64,000 nt of DNA, from assembly GCF_011601315.1 (NCBI RefSeq), contig NZ_JAAORA010000001.1, forward strand, positions 310,001 through 374,000, in the 5' to 3' direction. Shown here one piece after another: positions 18,236-26,558 of this stretch; position 1 is the stretch's first letter; each line of letters starts with the position of its first letter. Source of the stretch: Candidatus Chlorobium masyuteum. GTDB lineage: Bacteria; Bacteroidota; Chlorobiia; Chlorobiales; Chlorobiaceae. A program made the translations under genes and the position numbers. Under the pieces are notes generated by a model. That model saw only the letters and a program-made list of their open reading frames with translations. It searched no databases and was not told the DNA's origin.

Positions 18236-18275
18236 TAAGCAATTTTGAATGTTGAATGTTCGATTTTGAATTGAC
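18236..18275. repeat. Type-A dispersed repeat copy (3' of recQ)
   Basis: Short words ATTTTGAATGTTGAATGTTC and GATTTTGAATTG are the same kind as those found upstream of recQ, so recQ is flanked by this repeat type. Confidence 0.6.
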
Positions 18276-18306
18276 GTAAACGATAAGAGAAGATATATAA
18301 CACAAA

Positions 18307-20094
18307 TCACAAATTGCAGTGTGGATGGTCGCTGATGAAACGGTCGATGAGGCGGAGAAACTGACGGCCGTAGCGTTCGAGTTTGACCTCACCGACTCCG
18401 GATACCGTGAGCATTGCCTCTGCTGTCCGGGGAAAAATGGCGGCCATATCGTGTAGCGAGCGATCCGAGAAAACAAGGTAGGGCGGAATCCCCTGCTCGT
18501 CAGCAATCTGCTTGCGCAGGGTTCTGAGCAGCTCGAACAGCTCCTGGTCGAACGGCGCTCCTTCATCCCCCTGAACTGCTCTGGCTGCCTTTTTTTCAAG
18601 AACCCGAACGATCTCAATCTGCTCTTCCCCCTTTAGTATCCGCACTGCCTTCGGCAAGAGGTAGAGCGTGGGGTAAAGACCTTCAGCTTTTGCTACAACT
18701 TTTTGGGCAAACAGTTCGTCAGCAAGCTGCCTCCAGTATTTTTTGGTATGCCCTTTACCCACACCGTATGTTCTAAGCTGGTCATGACCCATGTCACGAA
18801 TCTTCTGATTGGCACTGCCCATAACGATATCGATGATATGCGTTGCACCGAACCGCTCTTCAGTGCGCACAATAGCTGAAAGCAGCATCTGCGCCTCCCT
18901 GGTGCAGTCAACCACTTCACGGGATCCTGTACAGATATCACAGTATCCGCAATTCTCGTGCGGGTAGGTTTCGCCAAAATAGTTGAGCAGGGTGATACGC
19001 CGGCAGACCGATGTGGATGCGAATGAGGTCACTCTCGTCAGGGCGTCAAGCGCACGGGCTCGTTCAGTTTCATCGAGCATCGTGTCGATAAAGAAACGCA
19101 CTTTGGGTATATCACCCTGGGCAAAGAGAAGGGTGCAGTGTGCCGGTTCACCGTCCCTGCCCGCCCGGCCGGTCTCCTGGTAGTAGTTTTCGATGCTCTT
19201 TGGCAGATCGGCATGGATAACAAAGCGGATGTTAGACTTGTCAATCCCCATGCCGAAAGCGATTGTGGCAACAATCACCTCAACCTCATCGCGGATGAAG
19301 GCCTCCTGGTTACGCTTGCGCTCCTCATCACTGAGCCCTGCATGGTAGGGCAGCGCACGAAACCCCTTCGTCTGCAGCATGGCCGCAGTATCGTTAACAC
19401 TTTTACGGCTGGTTCGATAGATTATGCCTGCCTTGCCCTGATTGGTTTTCAGGATCGCCACAATCTGGGCGTCAGGCTTCTCCTTGAAGCGGACATCGTA
19501 GAAAAGGTTCGGGCGGTCAAACGATGCCCTGACAATCAACGGATCGCGCAGGGCAATCCGGTCGAGAATATCCTGCTGAACCCGGTGGGTAGCTGTAGCG
19601 GTAAAAGCTGAAACCGGCAGATCGGGAAAAAGCGATACGAGAGCGGAGAGCGACAAATAGTCAGGCCGGAAGTCATGCCCCCATTCCGAGACACAGTGCG
19701 CCTCATCAATCACCGCCATGCTGATGTTTACCCGGCCAAGCAGCTCCCTGAAGTGATCGAAGGTGAACCGCTCAGGCGCAACATAGAGCAGGTCCAGCGA
19801 GTTCGAGAGCAATTCACGCATGACACTCTCCCGCTCTTCGTGCAGCTGTGAGCTGTTGAGAAATGCGGCCCTGATACCGTTAGCCCTTGCTCCGTCCACC
19901 TGGTCTTTCATCAATGCAATAAGCGGACTGATAACCATACAGGTACCGGAAAGCAACACCGCAGGGAGTTGATAGCAGAGCGATTTGCCTCCGCCGGTCG
20001 GCATCACGGCAAATACATCCCGTTTGTCCAGAATTGCCCTGACAATCTTCTCCTGATTGGGCCTGAATTCACGAAACCCGAACACCTTTCGCAA
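18307..20094 (-). CDS. recQ: ATP-dependent DNA helicase RecQ
   Basis: A 595-residue superfamily 2 helicase. Motif 0 FGFREFRPNQEKIV opens the protein, Walker A is MPTGGGKSLCYQLP near residue 32, motif II VIDEAHCVSEWGHDFRPDY, and motif VI YYQETGRAGRDGEP. The RQC zinc cysteines follow in CRRITLLNYFGE and CGYCDIC, and an HRDC domain occupies the last 80 residues. It has roles in recombination and fork repair. The only usual start is TTG at 20092-20094, yet the frame stays open upstream to a TAA near 20203-20205 and encodes TDALLFDTLRKVFGF, which looks like genuine RecQ N-terminus. A type-A repeat overlaps this upstream stretch, so the true start may have been altered. Confidence 0.93.
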   Translation of the reverse strand: MRKVFGFREFRPNQEKIVRAILDKRDVFAVMPTGGGKSLCYQLPAVLLSGTCMVISPLIALMKDQVDGARANGIRAAFLNSSQLHEERESVMRELLSNSLDLLYVAPERFTFDHFRELLGRVNISMAVIDEAHCVSEWGHDFRPDYLSLSALVSLFPDLPVSAFTATATHRVQQDILDRIALRDPLIVRASFDRPNLFYDVRFKEKPDAQIVAILKTNQGKAGIIYRTSRKSVNDTAAMLQTKGFRALPYHAGLSDEERKRNQEAFIRDEVEVIVATIAFGMGIDKSNIRFVIHADLPKSIENYYQETGRAGRDGEPAHCTLLFAQGDIPKVRFFIDTMLDETERARALDALTRVTSFASTSVCRRITLLNYFGETYPHENCGYCDICTGSREVVDCTREAQMLLSAIVRTEERFGATHIIDIVMGSANQKIRDMGHDQLRTYGVGKGHTKKYWRQLADELFAQKVVAKAEGLYPTLYLLPKAVRILKGEEQIEIVRVLEKKAARAVQGDEGAPFDQELFELLRTLRKQIADEQGIPPYLVFSDRSLHDMAAIFPRTAEAMLTVSGVGEVKLERYGRQFLRLIDRFISDHPHCNL

Positions 20095-20129
20095 GGTATC
20101 GAAAAGTAATGCGTCAGTTTCGGGAGAGT

Positions 20130-20275
20130 TGATGAAATTCCGGATTTTGGATTCTGAATTTTGGATTGATGAGGGGGATTTCGGGTCGATATTTGCGCTA
20201 ATTTAAAAGAAAATAAGGAGATTATTGATCGCGAATTAAGAGATTCTGGATTTTGGATGCTGGATTTTGGATTGC
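20130..20275. repeat. Two type-A dispersed repeat copies upstream of recQ
   Basis: Copies at about 20136-20166 and 20231-20275, each made of GATTTTGGATTCTGAATTTTGG-like words (longest identical word well under 20 nt). The first copy lies in the open frame leading into recQ. Confidence 0.65.
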
Positions 20276-20278
20276 CTT

Positions 20279-20355
20279 CCCCGGTGTCATCTCGAACGCA
20301 TGTGAGAGATCTGATTGCCATAAAAGAGAGATCCCTCTCTGCGTTCGGGATGACA
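20279..20355. repeat. GTCATCCCGAACG-type palindromic repeat
   Basis: Imperfect long inverted repeat. The left arm contains GTCATCTCGAACGCA (from about 20283) and the right arm TGCGTTCGGGATGAC (to 20353), with inner arms around GAGAGATC. A run of nine A follows on the plus strand. Similar repeats are common between genes in Chlorobi and Bacteroidetes. It lies 3' of the radical SAM gene and could end its transcription. Confidence 0.7.
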
Positions 20356-20392
20356 AAAAAAAATAGGGATGACATTCAGGGCCGGACCGATA

Positions 20393-22216
20393 TCAGAACT
20401 TCTTCCACCGTGTACCCATGTAGAGTGCAATAATCCTGGCGGCAACCCGCAATACTTCCGGGTCACCAAGAATGGTGAGAAGCTGGCCGGTCATTTTTCC
20501 GGGATTGTTGCGCATCCACTCGTTTCGGTAGAGCACACTCATGAGCTTGTCCATCGACATGGCGCAGGCACAATCTATCAGCTTGTCAAGGCGAACCTCC
20601 GGGCCTCCAACAGAAGGTGTGCGACGACCATCGTGCCTGGTCATGGAAAGTACCCGGTTGCCATCACGCTCATCGAGACTATAGTCAATACAACGCTCTT
20701 TTGACTGCCGGAGCCTGAGAGTAAGGGGTTTCGCCAATCTTCTGGTGGAGGAGGGAGCCGGGATTGAAACTTCTCCATTCGTATGATCCAGAAACTGCAC
20801 GAGCGCTTTGTATAAAACATTCCCTATCTCTTCATGGGAGAGATTTTTGTTCACCCGCAACAAAAAGCAGAACTGAAACAGGTCTATCATGAAGTTGAGC
20901 AGCAGCTCGTTTGAGGTATTTCGCTTCATAACCGACCGGTAGCCATTGAATGCCGCATTACAGTAGGCAAGCATGGAAACAAGCTTCTGGCGATCCATCG
21001 TACGGGTTTCAATAACCGGGCAGTAATTATTGTAAAGATCCCAGTCAAAAGAGCGGATTTTCCCCTCGTTTTTGTACTCGGTAAAAATTCCGGTACCCGG
21101 ATAGGGGGTCATGATCATAAAGAGTGCATGGCGCAGACCGAGCGATTTGGCAAACTCGGGATAGACCATGGTATCCTGCTCATTTTCGGTGTAGTGACCG
21201 ATAATGAAATAGCCTTCCGCGCCAATACTGTACTGCCTGCAAAGGGCTATAGCTTTGGCTACATCGTCAAGGGTGTTCTTTTTGTTCATCAGTTCAAGCG
21301 TGTTTGCATTCGGGCTCTCAATGCCGAGCCCGACTTTGCTCAATCCTATCTTCTGCAGTTTGCCGAGAATACGTTCGGCACGAACAATATCCTTTGCCCT
21401 GCTCTCCGTCATAATCCGGAAATTGGTCAATCCCCTTTCGATCAACAGATCACAGATTTTTTCGGCACGCGGAATGTTGGTAAGGAAATTGGCATCCCAG
21501 ATTTTGATGAGCTTTTTATTGTCAGGATCATGCAGGAGGGCAATCTCCTCAACCACATTTTCGGCACTTCTGCCTCTCCACCCCTTATGCATCTGATCAT
21601 TGGCGCAGAACGAACATGACCAGGGACACCCCCTCGAAGTATAGATGGTGTCTATAGAGTAGGCATCTCCTTTTTCTCCATAACGCTCGGGCCTGAGACT
21701 GCGCAGCGGAAACCTGATCGAGTTGATATCGGCGATGTTTTCCCGTACTCCCGTGTAGACAATCTCTCCACCTTCCTTGTATCCAAGGCCTTTCACATCC
21801 CGTGAAGGTCCATGCAGTACCAGCTCCCTGAAGGTCACCTCGCCCTCTCCGATCACAACAGCATCAACACAGTCGAGCTTGAGCACCTCATCCGGCAGCG
21901 CTGTCGGGTGAAAGCCTCCCATCACCACAAATGCACCGGAATCTTTGGCAATTCGGGCAAGCCGTTCAGCCTGGTTGAACGCTCCGGTCATGGATGAAAT
22001 AGCAACAAGATCAATCGGACCCTTTTTCATAAGTTCCCGCATACTGTCAAAAATCCCGTCATTGTAATAGTTATCGGGCATAACAAGGGATTCGACATCA
22101 TCTTTCACAGCTGCAGCCAGATAACAGACACCGATACAGTCAGTAATGAAACGGGGAAAGGGAGTAATGATAGTCTGAGGAGCTTCGACAAGACAGAGAT
22201 GTTTGAAATATGCCAT
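20393..22216 (-). CDS. B12-binding-domain radical SAM protein (BchE-family-like)
   Basis: A 607-residue protein. Residues 1-150 form a Rossmann-like cobalamin-binding-type domain ([44 protein letters not shown]). The radical SAM core follows, with cluster motif [16 protein letters not shown] near residue 190 holding the CX3CX2C cysteines. The last 170 residues are unassigned helices. No DxHxxG base-off cobalamin motif is apparent in the N-terminal domain. The family includes BchE, BchQ and BchR of bacteriochlorophyll synthesis and many methylases, so a tetrapyrrole or lipid substrate is possible; none is assigned. It ends 38 bp from a palindromic repeat and begins 30 bp from a TIR-type element. 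Confidence 0.85.
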   Translation of the reverse strand: MAYFKHLCLVEAPQTIITPFPRFITDCIGVCYLAAAVKDDVESLVMPDNYYNDGIFDSMRELMKKGPIDLVAISSMTGAFNQAERLARIAKDSGAFVVMGGFHPTALPDEVLKLDCVDAVVIGEGEVTFRELVLHGPSRDVKGLGYKEGGEIVYTGVRENIADINSIRFPLRSLRPERYGEKGDAYSIDTIYTSRGCPWSCSFCANDQMHKGWRGRSAENVVEEIALLHDPDNKKLIKIWDANFLTNIPRAEKICDLLIERGLTNFRIMTESRAKDIVRAERILGKLQKIGLSKVGLGIESPNANTLELMNKKNTLDDVAKAIALCRQYSIGAEGYFIIGHYTENEQDTMVYPEFAKSLGLRHALFMIMTPYPGTGIFTEYKNEGKIRSFDWDLYNNYCPVIETRTMDRQKLVSMLAYCNAAFNGYRSVMKRNTSNELLLNFMIDLFQFCFLLRVNKNLSHEEIGNVLYKALVQFLDHTNGEVSIPAPSSTRRLAKPLTLRLRQSKERCIDYSLDERDGNRVLSMTRHDGRRTPSVGGPEVRLDKLIDCACAMSMDKLMSVLYRNEWMRNNPGKMTGQLLTILGDPEVLRVAARIIALYMGTRWKKF

Positions 22217-22246
22217 TGGGACTAAATTTTATTGGTTACTGCTTGA

Positions 22247-22314
22247 GGCACATCTACCAATATGCCGCTCCTCCGGAGCTTCGCAGCCCTGTACATCGGG
22301 AGTCACAACATTAA
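22247..22314. repeat. TIR-type element copy 1 (degenerate), upstream of radical SAM gene
   Basis: Left end GGCACATCTACCAATATGCCG matches the ends of the other copies; the right end has AGTCACAACATTAA in place of CTCACGACAATTAA. It sits 30 bp upstream of the radical SAM start codon. Confidence 0.55.
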
Positions 22315-22379
22315 ACTGATACTTCTTTTTTTACAGTACGTTCTCTCCTTTATTATACGGATTATCTATAATATAACAG

Positions 22380-22404
22380 AAAGCCCCGACCGAAGCGGGG
22401 CTTT
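22380..22404. terminator. Rho-independent terminator hairpin 3' of hcp
   Basis: Perfect 9-bp stem AAAGCCCCG / CGGGGCTTT with the 7-nt loop ACCGAAG, 24 bp after the hcp stop codon. The stem ends in A and T runs, so it can work in both directions. It separates hcp from the radical SAM gene. Confidence 0.85.
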
Positions 22405-22428
22405 ACTGTTTGTTTAAAAGGGTCTCCG

Positions 22429-24057
22429 TTATGCGCCAACCATCATGGCTTCCACATCGGCATCAACTGTTCCGATCGGCTTGATACCGAACTTCTCCAC
22501 CAGCACTGCAGCTACATTGGGGGTGAGAAATTCGGGAAGTGTCGGTCCGAGACGGATACCTTTGACTCCGAGATAGAGCAGTGCAAGCAGCACCGTTACG
22601 GCTTTCTGCTCGTACCATGCGATATCAAAGGAGATCGGCAGATCGTTGATATCATCAAGACCGAATACCTCCTTTAGCTTCAGGGCAATGACCGCAAGTG
22701 AGTAGGAGTCGTTGCACTGGCCTGCATCAAGCACACGCGGAATGCCGCCAATGTCACCAAGCTCCAGCTTGTTGTAGCGATACTTGGCACACCCTGCCGT
22801 CAGGATGACGGTATTGTCGGGCAGCGCAGCGGCTACATCGGTATAGTACTGACGGGAGTTATGGCGTCCGTCACAGCCGGCCATCACCACAAAGCGCTTG
22901 ATAGCTCCGCTCTTGACGGCAGCAACCACCTTGTCGGCAAGGGCAATCACCTGGTTATGGGCAAATCCGCCGACAATCTGGCCGTTTTCAAGCTCTTTTG
23001 GCGCCGGGCAGGTTTTTGCCAGCGCAACAAGGGCTGAAAAGTCTTTCTGACCGCCTTCAGTGCGTGCCGGAAGATGCTTCAGTCCGGGATAACCTGCCAT
23101 GCCGGTGGTAAACATCCGGTTGCGGTAGGATTCGCGAACCGGCACAATGCAGTTGGTCGTCATGAGAATCGGCCCGTTGAAGGAGTCGAACTCCCGGTCC
23201 TGCGCCCACCATGAACCACCATAATTGCCGACAAAGTGTGTGTACTTTTTGAATGCCGGATAGTAGTGGGCCGGAAGCATTTCGCAATGCGTATAGACAT
23301 CGACTCCGGTTCCTTCGGTCTGCTTCAGCAGATCTTCCATATCACGCAGGTCGTGACCTGAAATGAGGATGCCGGGGTTTTTGCCGACACCGGTTTTAAC
23401 CGTGGTGATTTCCGGCTGACCGTAGGACTCGGTGTTGGCCTTGTCGAGCAGTGCCATCGCCTTGACGGCAATTCCGCCGGTTTCGAGCACCAGCGCGGTC
23501 AGTTCATCAGCTGAAAGCGCTTTGGTCAGAGCGGCAAGACCCTTCACGTAAAACAGATAGATATCGTCGTCATGATAACCGAGCACCGCCGCATGGTCGG
23601 TATAGGCGGCAAGACCCTTGATGCCATAGAGCACAAGGCTTTTGAGTGACTGAAAGTCTTCGTTTTCGCTCAGGCTTTCGATGCCTGCCGCTTCGGCTTT
23701 TGCCAGAAACTCATCCTTTGTGCTGCCACTCCATCGGGCGGCATCATGCTCCGGGTGAACGGCAAGAGTTGCCTTCAGTTCATCACGAAGGGCAAGGGTC
23801 TTGCGGATCTGCGCAACAATAGCATCCTCATCGAAATTGGTATTGGTAACGGTTACAAAAAGCGATTCGCTGATCAGCTGACCGACATTTCGCGACACAC
23901 TTCCCGGCTGTTTTTCGGCTGCGAGCGCAAGACCCTCGGCTGCATAGACAAGCACATCCTGCAACTTCGCGGTCATATCATCCTTTCCGCATACTCCTCT
24001 CACCGTACATCCACTGCCATGGACACTCTCCTGACACTGATCACAGTACATACTCAT
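22429..24057 (-). CDS. hcp: Hybrid cluster protein (hydroxylamine reductase), class I
   Basis: A 542-residue Hcp. The N-terminal cysteines [19 protein letters not shown] follow the CX2CX7CX5C pattern of class I (anaerobe-type) proteins. Later ligands to the hybrid cluster are seen in [30 protein letters not shown] and [11 protein letters not shown]. Hcp reduces NO or hydroxylamine and protects against nitrosative stress in the cytoplasm. The start is the ATG at 24055-24057, which has GGAG six nt upstream; the ATG 12 bp earlier supplies that site and is not preferred. A TIR-type element begins 17 bp upstream. A ferredoxin-like gene and an Rrf2 regulator follow further upstream on the same strand. 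Confidence 0.95.
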   Translation of the reverse strand: MSMYCDQCQESVHGSGCTVRGVCGKDDMTAKLQDVLVYAAEGLALAAEKQPGSVSRNVGQLISESLFVTVTNTNFDEDAIVAQIRKTLALRDELKATLAVHPEHDAARWSGSTKDEFLAKAEAAGIESLSENEDFQSLKSLVLYGIKGLAAYTDHAAVLGYHDDDIYLFYVKGLAALTKALSADELTALVLETGGIAVKAMALLDKANTESYGQPEITTVKTGVGKNPGILISGHDLRDMEDLLKQTEGTGVDVYTHCEMLPAHYYPAFKKYTHFVGNYGGSWWAQDREFDSFNGPILMTTNCIVPVRESYRNRMFTTGMAGYPGLKHLPARTEGGQKDFSALVALAKTCPAPKELENGQIVGGFAHNQVIALADKVVAAVKSGAIKRFVVMAGCDGRHNSRQYYTDVAAALPDNTVILTAGCAKYRYNKLELGDIGGIPRVLDAGQCNDSYSLAVIALKLKEVFGLDDINDLPISFDIAWYEQKAVTVLLALLYLGVKGIRLGPTLPEFLTPNVAAVLVEKFGIKPIGTVDADVEAMMVGA

Positions 24058-24074
24058 TGTGTTCTCCATTTATG

Positions 24075-24215
24075 GGCACATCTATTAATTTGTTCCGAAA
24101 CCCGATTACTGCGTTGGCCGGTGCTCGAAATCCTCATGTACTACGTGTACACTCCGGTTTCTGCGCTCCGTCCGCCTTGTTCTCGGGCTTCTCACGACAA
24201 TTAATACGTTGTGCC
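24075..24215. repeat. TIR-type element copy 2 (full), upstream of hcp
   Basis: About 141 bp. Ends: GGCACATCTATTAATTTGTTC, and on the opposite strand at the far end GGCACAACGTATTAATTGTC. The core (about 24103-24184) contains TTACTGCGTTGG, a small hairpin around GTACTACGTGTAC and CTCCGTCCGCCTTG. The core is nearly identical to copy 3 at 25.8 kb. No ORF is inside, so it resembles a MITE. Confidence 0.8.
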
Positions 24216-24294
24216 TTTATGTTTATTGTTAGTAATGGATACCTCTTATTAATCTTTTCTGCGATGTAAAGAGATGTCCGGTTTATTGTTGTTG

Positions 24295-24705
24295 TTAGAG
24301 TACATTCGGTAACAGCATTGAAGCCTCCTTTATATCTTCTGCCGCACCCTCCTTATCTCCGATTTTTTCTTTGACTGAAGCTCTGCTGTGGTATGCGGCA
24401 TAGAGCAAGCGGCGATTGCCGGGCTTTCTTTCAATAATCTCACTGAAGTCTTCCAGGGCTCCATAGATGTCACCAACGTTGAGCCTTGCAATCCCCCGGT
24501 TGCCGTATGCCGTTATCGCTTCACGAAACCGCAATCCGATCTTCAAGGCAGTTGTATAATCCCCGATTGCACTTTCATAATCCCCTGTGCTGCTCAATGC
24601 ATTTGCCCTGTTACAGTATGCATCCGCATTGTCCGGTTCAGCCAGAATTACACGGCTGATCTCTACGGCTGTGCCTCTGTAGCCCCCCATCGCATCTTTC
24701 AGCAT
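24295..24705 (-). CDS. Small tetratricopeptide-repeat protein
   Basis: A 136-residue protein made almost entirely of TPR helices. The repeat around residues 22-55 (NADAYCNRANALSSTGDYESAIGDYTTAL) and the next around 65-95 (AYGNRGIARLNVGDIYGALEDF) show the usual Ala, Gly, Tyr and Pro positions, and a third partial unit ends the protein. There is no signal peptide, so it is probably a cytoplasmic adaptor. It lies between the two best-conserved copies of the TIR-type element. Start is the ATG at 24703-24705; a degenerate type-B repeat is just upstream. Partner unknown. Confidence 0.75.
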   Translation of the reverse strand: MLKDAMGGYRGTAVEISRVILAEPDNADAYCNRANALSSTGDYESAIGDYTTALKIGLRFREAITAYGNRGIARLNVGDIYGALEDFSEIIERKPGNRRLLYAAYHSRASVKEKIGDKEGAAEDIKEASMLLPNVL

Positions 24706-24732
24706 ACTTCTTCAGCTTTTTCATTGGACAAT

Positions 24733-24790
24733 CAAAGGACTGCAGGGACGAAGTGAAATTTTCCGGGCAACCACAAGGGATTAACCCTAC
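24733..24790. repeat. Type-B dispersed repeat, degenerate copy upstream of TPR gene
   Basis: GGACTGCAGGGACGAAG followed by a decayed hairpin GGGCAACCACAAGGGATTAA matches the better copies near 37.6 kb and 55.8 kb. Confidence 0.5.
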
Positions 24791-24888
24791 ATACACCGCT
24801 CTCTTTTTCGTGTAATTCGTGGGCAAATATCTTCATCTTCTTTCTCGTAAATACAGTAAATCACGAACGTCCCCTCCTCACCAGACAT

Positions 24889-25758
24889 TCACACCCACTC
24901 TTCTGACAGGGTCTCGCCTTTCAGGCTGATAACCACTTTTTTGACCGGAACCTTGCGCGAGGCCCTCTTCAACGCTTCGGCAACAATCGACATCAGGCCG
25001 CCGCAGCAGGGAACCTCCATAATTACAACGGTGATGGTGTTGATGTTTGAATGGTCAATCATGGCTGCCAGTTTGTCCACGTAGATATCCATGTCCGAAT
25101 CCAGTTTCGGACATGCTATCCCGAGGCTTTTGCCGGTCATGAACTTTGCGTGAAAATCGCCAACAGCAAATGCTGCGCAGTCGGCAGCAAGCAAAAGATC
25201 GGAACCCTGAAAATATGGTGCCTGCGGTGAAACAAGATGGAGCTGGATCGGCCACTGGCGTAGTGCACTCACCTGCAAGGAAGCAGGATGAGCTGGCGCT
25301 GCGCCTGAAGAGGAACCGCTGTCACGGAAATCCATCATTTTACTGCCGGGGCATCCCCCGCCATGCGCACCATGGTTATGTGGCGCATGAGCGGAAGAGG
25401 AGGGCAGAGGATTGGCTATTCCCTGCTCCTTGAGGTACTCCAATGCCTGTTGCAGATAAACCTGCTCATTGTGCTCAATCAGATGGCTGAGATGCGCCGC
25501 GATCACATTCGGGCCTCCCTTTGCGATGCTCTCATGCATAACCCGTTTTTCATCGTAGGGCTCAGCTTCACGACTCTCTATTTTCATTGCTCCGGTCGGG
25601 CAATGCCCGATACAGGCACCGAGACCATCGCAGAAGAGATCACTGACAAGGCGCACCTTGCCGTCAATGACCTGCAGTGCGCCTTCAGGGCATCCGGGAA
25701 TACACTCTCCACATCCGGTACATTTTGTTTCATCTATGGTGATGATCTGACGTTTCAT
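24889..25758 (-). CDS. Dicluster ferredoxin-type protein, probable Hcp partner
   Basis: A 289-residue iron-sulfur protein. The N-terminal 60 residues carry two 4Fe-4S motifs, CTGCGECIPGCPEGAL and CDGLGACIGHCPTGAM. The middle (about 125-150) is rich in His and Cys (HNHGAHGGGCPGSK). The C-terminal domain (about 165-289) has further cysteines in LLLAADCAAF, LGIACPKLD and MEVPCCGGLMS, suggesting another metal site. Genes of this type commonly accompany hcp in anaerobes; electron delivery to Hcp is the likely role (inference). The start is the ATG at 25756-25758 with AAGGGA about 9 nt upstream; a longer form starting at 25782 would run through the repeat boundary. Confidence 0.85.
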   Translation of the reverse strand: MKRQIITIDETKCTGCGECIPGCPEGALQVIDGKVRLVSDLFCDGLGACIGHCPTGAMKIESREAEPYDEKRVMHESIAKGGPNVIAAHLSHLIEHNEQVYLQQALEYLKEQGIANPLPSSSAHAPHNHGAHGGGCPGSKMMDFRDSGSSSGAAPAHPASLQVSALRQWPIQLHLVSPQAPYFQGSDLLLAADCAAFAVGDFHAKFMTGKSLGIACPKLDSDMDIYVDKLAAMIDHSNINTITVVIMEVPCCGGLMSIVAEALKRASRKVPVKKVVISLKGETLSEEWV

Positions 25759-25774
25759 GGTTTTTTCCCTTTCA

Positions 25775-25915
25775 TGCACCACTAATAATCTGTTACGTGT
25801 TTCGATTACTGCGTTGGTCGGTGCTCGGAATCCTCATGTACTCTCGTGTACACTCCGGTTCCTCCGCTCCGTCCGCCTTGTACTCAAACCACTCACGACG
25901 ATTTTTAATGGTGCA
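25775..25915. repeat. TIR-type element copy 3 (full), upstream of ferredoxin gene
   Basis: About 141 bp, direct repeat of copy 2. It shares GATTACTGCGTTGG, TCCTCATGTACT and CTCCGTCCGCCTTGT. Ends are degraded (GCACCACTAATAATCTG and TTTTTAATGGTGC). Begins 16 bp upstream of the ferredoxin gene start. Confidence 0.8.
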
Positions 25916-25947
25916 TATTTTATGAGTTAGGTTGTTATTAATGCCTG

Positions 25948-26370
25948 TCACTTTCTGTTTGCCGCTTCAAGGTCACGGAGTAGCTTGCCGATGGTGACTT
26001 TTTCAAATTCGCTCTGCACCACCTGCTCGATGCGCATGATCTCGTGACGCAGCACACACCGCGAACGGTTGCCACAGATCTGCTTGCGGAACATGCACTC
26101 CGAGACCTGAACCTTTCCCTGAAAAATCTCGATCAACTGCGTCACCGTGATGGCATCCGGATCCTTTTCGAGCATAAAACCACCACGAGCCCCCTCCTTT
26201 GAAACAATGAGATTGTGGCGGATCATCTCCTGCAACAGCCGGCGAAGAAACTGGTAGGGAATATCCTGCCCTGAAGCAATAGCCTTTGCGGAGAGGTAAC
26301 TCCCTTTTTCAGCGGCAAGAGCCAGCAGTGCCCGAATGGCGTAATCCGTATTTTTTGTCAGTACTTTCAT
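25948..26370 (-). CDS. Rrf2-family transcriptional regulator
   Basis: A 140-residue regulator. The N-terminal winged helix-turn-helix (YAIRALLALAAEKGSYLSAK) is typical of Rrf2, and the effector part has three cysteines spaced CX6CX5C (residues in SECMFRKQICGNRSRCVLR), which suit an iron-sulfur cluster like that of IscR/NsrR. It lies at the head of the ferredoxin-hcp group and probably senses NO, redox state or cluster status to control hcp. A perfect dyad lies 15 bp upstream of its start codon. Confidence 0.9.
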   Translation of the reverse strand: MKVLTKNTDYAIRALLALAAEKGSYLSAKAIASGQDIPYQFLRRLLQEMIRHNLIVSKEGARGGFMLEKDPDAITVTQLIEIFQGKVQVSECMFRKQICGNRSRCVLRHEIMRIEQVVQSEFEKVTIGKLLRDLEAANRK

Positions 26371-26384
26371 AGTTAAATTTTAAT

Positions 26385-26403
26385 TGATACCAATTTAGTA
26401 TCA
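26385..26403. promoter_or_regulatory. Dyad TGATAC-N7-GTATCA, candidate Rrf2 operator
   Basis: Perfect 6-bp arms with a 7-nt AT-rich spacer, located between the divergently transcribed Rrf2 gene and the methyltransferase gene. Autoregulation by Rrf2-type regulators through such sites is common. No second full copy was found upstream of hcp, where only a GGATACC half-site (near 24238) exists. Confidence 0.45.
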
Positions 26404-26558
26404 GATTAGAGAAAAGCAAAATCTTTTTTTACGAATAATTTCCTGGTCTGCAATTTTTTTATAAAAAATGGGGCTTTCATCGGAACAATTAGCGACAGTT
26501 CCTTACAAACGGAAGAGAGCAAAGAGAGTACTCAGGTTTTTCATAAAAGCGTTACGCT

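Larger units (their letters stand above)
17602..18306. other. 705-bp non-coding, AT-rich region between the polysaccharide operon and recQ
   Basis: No convincing gene or tRNA is seen. It holds type-A dispersed repeat copies next to both ends (17612-17645 and 18236-18275), a 20-bp perfect dyad (17767-17786), a weaker hairpin with 7-bp arms TAACAAA/TTTGTTA (18011-18036), and long A/T tracts. As the leader of the minus-strand polysaccharide cluster it probably contains the main promoter of that operon. Confidence 0.7.

Noticed and set aside
22429-24057. Many long open frames antisense to hcp, smc, pabBC and ligA
   Set aside because: They are shadows caused by codon bias of well-supported genes and show no recognisable families.
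24057-24234. Cobalamin or other riboswitch upstream of hcp
   Set aside because: The structured sequence is explained by the TIR-type repeat, which recurs upstream of unrelated genes; no riboswitch core motif was seen.
24075-25915. Composite transposon carrying the TPR and ferredoxin genes
   Set aside because: The flanking copies have no transposase, and the same element occurs singly at four other sites; only a recombination possibility is kept as a finding.
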